NCBI GenBank assembly: GCA_003140275.1
Contig: PLJQ01000082.1
Span: forward strand, 1 to 11,261
Length of the DNA: 11,261 nucleotides
Direction of reading: 5' to 3'
Source of the DNA: Limisphaerales bacterium
GTDB taxonomy: Bacteria; Verrucomicrobiota; Verrucomicrobiia; Limisphaerales; PALSA-1396
Part shown: positions 6,373-11,261 of the stretch, piece by piece
Layout: every line of letters starts with the position of its first letter
Numbering within the stretch: the first letter of the stretch is position 1
Position numbers and translations under genes: made by a program
Notes under the pieces: generated by a model
The model's database searches: none
What the model was told of the DNA's origin: nothing
The model's input: the letters and a program-made list of their open reading frames with translations, nothing else

Positions 6373-6533
6373 GGTATTGAAAAGCGGCTAACGACTGCCG
6401 TTCGCTCCTCTGCTTACGGATTTCGTTGGTGTCCACCTCACTTTCGCTGCCGTTTGCATTGCATCCGCTGGCTCACACACGGATTTCGCTGACTCCCACG
6501 CTCCGAAACGCGAACGACCCGCATGCGATATTG

Positions 6534-6576
6534 CCCGTGTCGGTGGCACAACGCTGCCGGCGCGGGTTTTGTTTTG
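6534..6576 (+). terminator. Strong intrinsic terminator before the terminase pair
   Basis: CCCGTGTCGGTGGC (6534-6547) pairs along all 14 bases, with four G-T wobbles, with GCTGCCGGCGCGGG (6553-6566) around the loop ACAAC. TTTTGTTTTG follows at 6567-6576. It would end transcription coming from 5629-6372. The remaining gap on both sides (6373-6533 and 6577-6636) holds no gene, only a small 5-bp hairpin (TGGGG/CCCCA, 6594-6608). Confidence 0.75.
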
Positions 6577-6636
6577 CGGCATGGACAAGCCTGTGGGGAT
6601 CGACCCCAAAATCATTCGCCGGGAAAGCAAATAATC

Positions 6637-7071
6637 ATGAAACACAGGGGCAATCCAAATATCAATGGCAACGCGCACGGCCAGGGCTTCAAAAAAGGCC
6701 GGTCCGGCAATCCCGGCGGCCGGCCTAAGGGATTGGCCGCGATGGTTCGCGCCAGGACCAAGGACGGCAAGGAGGTGGTCGAGTTGATGCTCAAGATCAT
6801 GTGCGGGGAATTGTGCATCGAGCGCACTTACCTCCGGGATGGCGGGCAACATACCGTTGTGGAAGAGCCCTCACACCGGGACCGAATGCAGGCTGCCGAA
6901 TGGCTGGCCGACCGCGGATTTGGCAAAGTCACTGAACCTTTTTCACTGAAAAACCCTGACGGCAGCGCGCTCTCAGTCCTGGTGATTCGCGTGACGCAGG
7001 AGGAGCTTCCCAAAGCCAGGGAGGAGCTGCCCGCCCTCCCGGCACCGCCAGACTATTCAGAATGCCTATGA
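6637..7071 (+). CDS. DUF5681-domain phage protein, probable small terminase partner
   Basis: The protein has 144 residues from MKHRGNPNINGNAHGQGFKK. This start is chosen because GGGAAAG lies about 9 bases upstream and the family domain begins at once; the reading upstream of it overlaps the terminator and is not protein-like. Residues about 17-31 (GFKKGRSGNPGGRPKG) are the hallmark of DUF5681, a short basic segment found at the N-terminus of proteins next to phage large terminases. HRDRMQAAEWLADRGFGK (about 88-105) is the second conserved block. The role is probably DNA recognition in packaging, as a small terminase subunit or adaptor; this is inferred from position and basic character. It overlaps the large terminase by ATGA at 7068-7071. 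Confidence 0.8.
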   Translation: MKHRGNPNINGNAHGQGFKKGRSGNPGGRPKGLAAMVRARTKDGKEVVELMLKIMCGELCIERTYLRDGGQHTVVEEPSHRDRMQAAEWLADRGFGKVTEPFSLKNPDGSALSVLVIRVTQEELPKAREELPALPAPPDYSECL

Positions 7072-8396
7072 ATCAATCAAAAGTTCAATTCGCACCCAAA
7101 GGAACCGGCATTGAGCTTCGCGGCGATTGCCGGGCGATGTTCGCCTCGACCGAGCATGAGTGCATCATTGCCGGCCCCGCCGACACCGGCAAGACTTATG
7201 TCTGCTGTCTGAAAGCTCACGTGATTTGCGCTCGCATCCCTGATACGCAAGGCGCAATCGTCCGTAAGACTTACAATGCACTGGCCGGAAGCGTCCTCCA
7301 AACTTTTGCCCGTGTCATAGCCGGCCAAGGCGTGCGAATATTCGGTGGCGAGACGCCTTCGCGGTTCCTCTACCCGAACGGTTCGGTAATATGGGCCGTC
7401 GGCATGGACAATCCTGGGCGGGTGCTCTCCACCGAGCGGGACTTCTTTTACGTGAACCAGAGCGAGGAGTTGATGCTGGATGATTGGGAAACGCTGGCGA
7501 CCCGATGCTCAGGCCGGGCGGCCGTGGTGGCGCATCCGCAACTGTTCGGTGACTGCAATCCGCGTGGCAGCAAACATTGGATCCGCGAACGGGCAAGGCA
7601 AGGCCGGTTGCGACTGCTGGTGGCAAGGCATACGGACAATCCCACCTTGTACGATGAGCAAGGAAATCCAACTGAGGATGGAAGGAAACGCCTGTTGGTG
7701 TTGGAAAATATGACCGGTATGCGCCGTAAGCGATTGTTTGAAGGAATTTGGGCCACCGACGAAGGCGCGGTTTATGAGATGTTTGATGTCAACGTTCACC
7801 GCCTCGTCCGCAAGCGTGAAGCGATGAAGCGTTGGCTTCTGGCCATGGACGAAGGGTTCAATAATCCGGCGGTCATCCTGGTGGTCGGCGAAGACAGCGA
7901 CGGGCGCTGGCACGTGTTCAAGGAATTCTACCAGCGAGGAGTGTTGCAGTCTGAAGTCGTGGCGACTGCAGACGCACTCTCGAAAGAATTTTCGATCGCA
8001 AATGTCCCGCCGCTGGTGGCCGTGGATGCAGCGGCGGCGGAGTTGATCGCGAGCCTCGTTTCCGCCGGCCTGAGAGCACAAGGTGGAAAGGGCCGCGTGC
8101 TGGACGGCATACAAGCGATTCAGAACCGGCTCAAAGTGCAGGGCGATGGAAATCCCAGGCTCACCGTGGACCCGGCCTGCGAGAATTTAATCAACGAATT
8201 CGAGAGTTATATTTGGCGTGATGAAAAAGATGTTCCTGTTAAAGAACACGATCATGCGCTGGATGCTCTGCGTTATCTTCACGATATGCTTTCAGAGCCG
8301 AGCGGCGCGTTTAAAGGCATACGAGACACACAACCGCACCATCACGCAGAGCAGCCGGTGGAGGTGAGCATAATTGGCAGTGACTTTTTTGGATGA
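7068..8396 (+). CDS. Phage terminase large subunit (ATPase and nuclease)
   Basis: The protein has 442 residues from the ATG at 7068, which overlaps the upstream TGA; an ATG two codons earlier (7062) is equally open. Walker A is CIIAGPADTGKTY (about residues 30-42). The region expected to be Walker B reads FFYVNQSEEL (about 125-134), with Asn and Gln where Asp and Glu are usual. The C-terminal RNase H-like nuclease has its three acidic sites: LAMDEGFNNPAVIL (about 260), VAVDAAAAELI (about 317) and HDHALDALRYLHDM (about 395). Length and motif order are those of a complete PBSX/terminase_6-type enzyme, which cuts and translocates phage DNA into the procapsid. A portal gene would normally follow but does not. 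The gene appears intact, without frameshift. Confidence 0.92.
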   Translation: MNQSKVQFAPKGTGIELRGDCRAMFASTEHECIIAGPADTGKTYVCCLKAHVICARIPDTQGAIVRKTYNALAGSVLQTFARVIAGQGVRIFGGETPSRFLYPNGSVIWAVGMDNPGRVLSTERDFFYVNQSEELMLDDWETLATRCSGRAAVVAHPQLFGDCNPRGSKHWIRERARQGRLRLLVARHTDNPTLYDEQGNPTEDGRKRLLVLENMTGMRRKRLFEGIWATDEGAVYEMFDVNVHRLVRKREAMKRWLLAMDEGFNNPAVILVVGEDSDGRWHVFKEFYQRGVLQSEVVATADALSKEFSIANVPPLVAVDAAAAELIASLVSAGLRAQGGKGRVLDGIQAIQNRLKVQGDGNPRLTVDPACENLINEFESYIWRDEKDVPVKEHDHALDALRYLHDMLSEPSGAFKGIRDTQPHHHAEQPVEVSIIGSDFFG

Positions 8397-8680
8397 CGCT
8401 TGCCCTCCTGAACCGGGGTAAGCGTATGAAGTCGGAGTGTACGTCCGCCCTCACCCCCAACCCTCTCCCCCAGGAGAGGGAGTTCCTGTTTGTCCGCGTC
8501 TGGCCTGTGCGGAGCGGTGAACGCAAATCGCAGCCAGGATTGGCTGAAGCATTCGATGCGCACACGGGTCACGAGCTTGTCCATCAGCGCGCGCAGGTAT
8601 CGGTCGCCATGGCAGCCGACCTCCTGGAACTGGTACGACGCTTCGTCGTGCTTCGGCTTTCTGGAAAAGAGGCCGGACAC
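8342..8680 (-). pseudogene. Truncated GC-rich gene fused into repeat sequence
   Basis: A GTG at 8680, two bases behind the FkbM stop, opens a frame reading MSGLFSRKPKHDEASYQFQE and on to FSQSWLRFAFTAPHRPDAD. In the first 65 codons about four fifths of third positions are G or C, as expected of real coding in a GC-rich gene, and the two-base gap suggests an operon with the methyltransferase. From about codon 66 (8481 and below) the frame runs through the dispersed hairpin repeat and then antisense into the end of the terminase, so the true C-terminus is lost. Only about 65 native residues remain and no family was recognised. Confidence 0.5.
8397..8480. repeat. Dispersed-type intergenic repeat with hairpin
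   Basis: CCCTCTCC (8461-8468) and GGAGAGGG (8473-8480) form a perfect 8-bp hairpin with a CCCA loop, preceded by GCCCTCACCCCCAA. This C-rich text, with a CCCTCTCC/GGAGAGGG core, is known to me as a dispersed intergenic repeat in many Gram-negative genomes. No T-tract follows, so it is not a clear terminator. It starts just after the terminase stop and ends where the truncated GC-rich gene begins, so it marks a junction. Confidence 0.6.
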
Positions 8681-8682
8681 GA

Positions 8683-9501
8683 TCAGCGCCTCCCCAGCAA
8701 TCGGCGGAACCAGCTACGCTTCGGCGCTCCGGCGCCGATCGCCTTCCATTTGAATCCGGCAGTTCCGCCGTTGGGAACGCGGGTATCAACCGTGACCCGG
8801 ATGCGCCCGGCGGGGGTACCCCCGACATCGTCCTGCAGGCGAATGATTTCCGCCTCGAACACGCGGTCGCGCGCTGGCGCGGCAAGCGCCGCGTCGGCCA
8901 GGTAAAAAAGGTTGCCGCCGAGGCAGATCCACTTGAAGTAGCCATGCGGCAGGATCAGCGCATCAAGCGCCGCCTCCTGCGCCTTGCCGTCCACTTCGAT
9001 CACCATCACTCGCGGCCGGTAGCGGGCGAGGTCGAGCCCGCGCATGGCCTTCACCTCGTATCCTTCGATGTCCAACGACAGCAGGTCAACGCGTTCCACG
9101 CCGTGCCGCGCGAGCACGGTATCAAGGCGGCGCTTCCCGACTTTCTGCTCCGTGAACCCTCCGAAGTACTTGCCGAAACCCCGGAACCTTGCCTCCTGGG
9201 TCCTGTCCAGCGACGACAGGCTGCCGCGGAAGTTGGCGTAAAAAGTGGCCGACTCCTCGTCCGCCTCTGCGGCGGCGCAATGCTCGACGATGCTCCCCGG
9301 GCGGTTCCTGCGCAACGCGTCGATGTAGCCGGCATGCGCCTCGACGCACAGGCCATTCCAGCCGCGCTCTTCGAAGGTCAGCGTGTTGCTGAAGCGAATT
9401 CCGTCGATGCACCCAACCTCGACGAAAAATCCCGTCCGCTGTCCCTCGAACAGGCAGTCGAGTACGACGTCCTCGCCATGCTGGCTGTAGTAATTAGGCA
9501 T
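8683..9501 (-). CDS. FkbM-family SAM-dependent methyltransferase
   Basis: The protein has 272 residues. YSQHGEDVVLDCLF (residues 5-18) is the typical opening of this FkbM subgroup. FFVEVGCIDGIRFSNTLTFE (about 25-44) is SAM-binding motif I, with GLCVEA closing the next strand. LDTVLARHGVERVDLLSLD then IEGYE (about 125-148) is the conserved FkbM block that follows. The last 70 residues (FRRLLGRR ending) are basic and variable. FkbM enzymes O-methylate small molecules or sugars, often in surface glycan or lipopolysaccharide loci; the substrate here is unknown. Codon third positions are strongly G/C and the gene is visibly GC-richer than its neighbours, which suggests transfer. A 7-bp hairpin (9508-9526) lies just upstream of the ATG, and no clear Shine-Dalgarno sequence is present. 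Confidence 0.88.
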   Translation of the reverse strand: MPNYYSQHGEDVVLDCLFEGQRTGFFVEVGCIDGIRFSNTLTFEERGWNGLCVEAHAGYIDALRRNRPGSIVEHCAAAEADEESATFYANFRGSLSSLDRTQEARFRGFGKYFGGFTEQKVGKRRLDTVLARHGVERVDLLSLDIEGYEVKAMRGLDLARYRPRVMVIEVDGKAQEAALDALILPHGYFKWICLGGNLFYLADAALAAPARDRVFEAEIIRLQDDVGGTPAGRIRVTVDTRVPNGGTAGFKWKAIGAGAPKRSWFRRLLGRR

Positions 9502-9733
9502 CGCAGGATGCTCGGTAAGCGAGCATAGGTACTATCCCCCAAGTCTCAGCGGCGGGCCGCGGGCCTTCCCACGGGATGCCAACCACCTCGAAGCTCAACG
9601 CCTGCGATAGTTGATCAAGCGCCTGACCCTGGCCGCGCGCCCCCACGCTGCCTGTCGTTCGTTGGCGGTTGTGGATTTTGACTTCGACACTTCCCACTTT
9701 CACCGTCTCGTGTTTCTTTGTGTTTGCTTTCAT
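9494..9733 (-). pseudogene. Possible N-terminal remnant of a recombinase-like protein
   Basis: From ATG 9733 the frame reads MKANTKKHETVKVGSVEVKI and then HNRQRTTG. This opening recalls, from memory, the first residues of some verrucomicrobial tyrosine-recombinase-like proteins (a VxVGxVxVKI-type strand). After about 28 residues the text changes to low-complexity Gly/Gln/Ala-rich sequence, and the frame ends inside the start of the FkbM gene. If the resemblance is right, the 3' part was lost when the GC-rich block arrived. It could instead be chance; a similarity search of the first 30 residues would settle it. Confidence 0.3.
9508..9526 (-). promoter_or_regulatory. Hairpin in the leader of the FkbM gene
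   Basis: ATGCTCG (9508-9514) pairs perfectly with CGAGCAT (9520-9526) around a five-base loop. The stem lies 7 to 25 bases before the FkbM start codon on the minus strand. It would cover the normal Shine-Dalgarno position, so it may affect translation or mark an insertion edge. Confidence 0.4.
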
Positions 9734-10207
9734 GCCGTATAGTGGCGGCAAGTGTCAATAATTGATTTTAGGCGAAGTGGCAAAACGTCACAAAAGCCAA
9801 TGTTTTAAATGGTTTTGTGAGTAAAAGAAGTGGCGACGCTAACCAACCTGAATTTAAAACAAATCATTGACTGGTTACGGGAGGTTGCCCTGTTACGTCA
9901 AGGGGTTTTGTAAAGAAATCTGTGTAAGCGGTTTTTTGTTTTGGTTTTTGTTGATGTGACTTCCCTCGCTCGAGTGCGAGGTAAAACGAGCAGGGGGCGA
10001 GCTGCGAGCCTTAGCTCGCGCCCCCTGCGGTCGAACGGTCACGGTTGGCACTTGCCAAGAATTGAGTAGCGGATTGTCGCCCAAGGCGTAGGCTGTAACC
10101 GATAACACAGCCAGTCGTTGGAAATCTGCCGTTTGAAAAGGCGCAAACACCTTCGACCAGCCCCGTGCTCTGTGAAAAACAACCGAGTGCAATTCCCGGC
10201 TTTCAGA
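9734..10207. other. Gene-free stretch rich in stem-loops
   Basis: No convincing gene lies here. It holds an AT-rich inverted repeat at 9788-9820 (TCACAAAA and TTTTGTGA arms with an inner CCA/TGG and one bulge). A 6-bp hairpin CCTCGC/GCGAGG lies at 9964-9981. A strong compound hairpin at 9990-10028 has GCAGGGGGC with GCCCCCTGC outside and GCGAGC/GCTCGC inside with loop CTTA. A 6-bp hairpin TTGGCA/TGCCAA lies at 10045-10058. The box xAGTGGCGRC occurs at 9740 and 9828. None of the hairpins has a clear U-tract in the needed direction. Confidence 0.55.
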
Positions 10208-10400
10208 ATGGCTTGGGCCCTCAGGCTGTTGCCGCTACTGCTCCTGTTGATTTTGCCCGCCGCAGTGCAAGCCCAATTCAGTTACACGACGAATAACGGC
10301 ACGATTACCATCACGGGAACACCGGCCCAGGCGGCGACGTAATTATCCCAGATTCGATCAATGGCCTGCTGGTCACCAGCATCGGAGACAATGCCTTTGA
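10208..10400 (+). pseudogene. Frameshifted, truncated LRR (BspA-like) secreted protein
   Basis: From ATG 10208 the frame reads MAWALRLLPLLLLLILPAAV then QAQFSYTTNNGTITITG, a Sec signal peptide and the usual opening of verrucomicrobial LRR_5/BspA-like secreted proteins. The frame then stops at 10342 (TAA). Shifting by one base at about 10320 continues the family text: NTGPGGDVIIPDSINGLL then VTSIGDNAF. So one base appears to be missing near GGAACACC, where a GGN-TAC-ACC-type reading would be expected. After GDNAFD (about 10400) the LRR text ends abruptly and is replaced by unrelated sequence, where leucine-rich repeats should continue. The gene is therefore dead on two counts, unless the frameshift is a sequencing error. 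Confidence 0.7.
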
Positions 10401-10560
10401 TGTGTTCCTTGACCGCCGCAGACTTTCCTTCTCTATCTTCTTGCTTTTTGCCTCGTCGGGAGTATCGTTCTTTCGTCACCACCATTTCTGGGTCGTTGGC
10501 CGTAAACCTCCAATCCTGAAGACGCCGGTGTCAACAGGCGGAATTGGGACCGTAGAAACA

Positions 10561-11261
10561 ATGAAAAACAAACTGTTTGCAATATTGGCGCTGGCATCGT
10601 TTGCCGGCGTTCATTCCTTGGCTGCCCAAGGCACGCGGTTTTTCCGGATTTCCGGCCCGGCGGCAACGACCGTCATCGCGTTTAACTCGGATGGCACGAT
10701 GGTCTGGAGCAACGCGCAGCCGGGCGCGACCTATACCATCCAGACCGTCTCATCCCTGCCCGGCGGAACTAATTGGGTGGACTATGTCCAGATTCCCGTT
10801 ACCAACAGCCTCAACACCAACCTGCTCATTGCTTTCAACCCGCCCGCCGGCATGGCACTTATTCCGGCGGGTGTGTTCACGATGGGAAACTCTATCAATG
10901 ATGCCGATATCACTGATGCATCTCCCACTAACGTGGCTGTGTCCGCTTTTTACCTGGATGTGAACTTGGTGAGCTACAGCCAATGGCAGTCGGTTTATAA
11001 TTGGGCGACAAATAGCGGATATGGTTTCACCAATGCCGGTTTGGGCAAGGCGGCGGATCATCCGGTGCAGACGGTGGATTGGTATGACACGGTGAAGTGG
11101 TGCAATGCACGGTCGCAGCAAGCGGGTCTGACGCCGGTGTATTACACGGATGCGGGTTTGACGCAGGTGTATACCAATGGGGAGACGACGAATGTTTTTG
11201 CGAATTGGACGGCCAGTGGCTATCGGTTGCCGACGGAAGCGGAGTGGGAGAAGGCGGCGCG
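10561..11261 (+). CDS. Secreted SUMF1/FGE-sulfatase-domain protein (5' part)
   Basis: At least 233 residues are present; the gene leaves the window. Residues 1-22 (MKNKLFAILALASFAGVHSL then AA) are a Sec signal peptide. Residues 25-95 form a beta-rich N-terminal domain (MVWSNAQPGATYTIQTVSSL and on) common in secreted verrucomicrobial proteins. The FGE-sulfatase domain starts at about 100 with AGMALIPAGVFTMGNS, continues with FYLDVNLVSYSQWQSV, VQTVDWYDTVKWCNARSQ and YYTD, and reaches SGYRLPTEAEWEKAAR at the edge. The C-terminal part that would show whether catalytic cysteines are present is outside. True FGEs oxidise a sulfatase cysteine to formylglycine, but most secreted bacterial members act otherwise or are of unknown role. 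The start is fixed by the signal peptide; no Shine-Dalgarno sequence is visible. Confidence 0.88.
   Translation, partial: MKNKLFAILALASFAGVHSLAAQGTRFFRISGPAATTVIAFNSDGTMVWSNAQPGATYTIQTVSSLPGGTNWVDYVQIPVTNSLNTNLLIAFNPPAGMALIPAGVFTMGNSINDADITDASPTNVAVSAFYLDVNLVSYSQWQSVYNWATNSGYGFTNAGLGKAADHPVQTVDWYDTVKWCNARSQQAGLTPVYYTDAGLTQVYTNGETTNVFANWTASGYRLPTEAEWEKAA

Noticed and set aside
7509..8114. Minus-strand frame of 201 codons inside the terminase.
   Set aside because: It is antisense to the nuclease region with its conserved acidic motifs, and its own text is Cys/His/Arg-rich without family features.
8944..9528. Plus-strand frame of 194 codons opposite the FkbM gene.
   Set aside because: It is a shadow of a GC-rich gene whose family motifs are clear on the minus strand.
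9990..10028. Intrinsic terminator.
   Set aside because: The plus strand has no T-tract after the stem; the minus strand has only TTTT after three bases and no minus-strand gene is known upstream to be ended.

Overview
The window looks like an accessory region of a Verrucomicrobiota chromosome, most likely of the Limisphaerales/Pedosphaera type. This rests on family recognition, not on a marker gene. Signs are a HEAT-repeat protein with an N-terminal anchor, a secreted SUMF1/FGE-type protein with the N-terminal domain usual in that group, the broken start of a BspA-like leucine-rich-repeat secreted protein, DUF5681 next to a terminase, and mostly absent Shine-Dalgarno sequences. No rRNA, tRNA or CRISPR array was seen.

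Left part (1-2965, all on the minus strand). Three genes are each followed by a convincing intrinsic terminator: a PIG-L family deacetylase (2965->2069), a small secreted protein of unknown function (1775->1089) and a membrane-anchored HEAT-repeat protein (989->300). A further minus-strand gene probably starts at about 59 and leaves the window. This part looks like ordinary chromosome.

Middle part (2966-4522). Two imperfect 130-bp direct repeats (3137-3266 and 4334-4463), each with a conserved hairpin, bracket a two-gene unit. The unit holds a small two-helix membrane protein with a zinc ribbon, and a 194-residue protein with an RN-x3-H motif of the HEPN type. Each repeat ends about 60 bp before the next start codon.

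Phage-like part (4523-8396, plus strand). A GYF_2 protein has a C-terminal Cys/His cluster like those of phage minor head proteins. It is translationally coupled to a small TPR protein and followed by an unknown protein, then a strong terminator. Next come a DUF5681 protein and a complete large terminase (ATPase plus nuclease), joined by an ATGA overlap. No portal, protease, capsid or tail gene follows, so this is a remnant or a rearranged prophage.

Right part (8397-11261). A dispersed-type hairpin repeat abuts the truncated end of a minus-strand GC-rich gene. That gene lies two bases behind a complete FkbM-family methyltransferase, and the pair looks like a foreign insert. Upstream of it are a possible integrase N-terminal remnant and a gene-free stretch rich in stem-loops. 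A frameshifted and truncated LRR secreted-protein pseudogene follows, then the 5' part of a secreted formylglycine-generating-enzyme-like protein that runs off the window.
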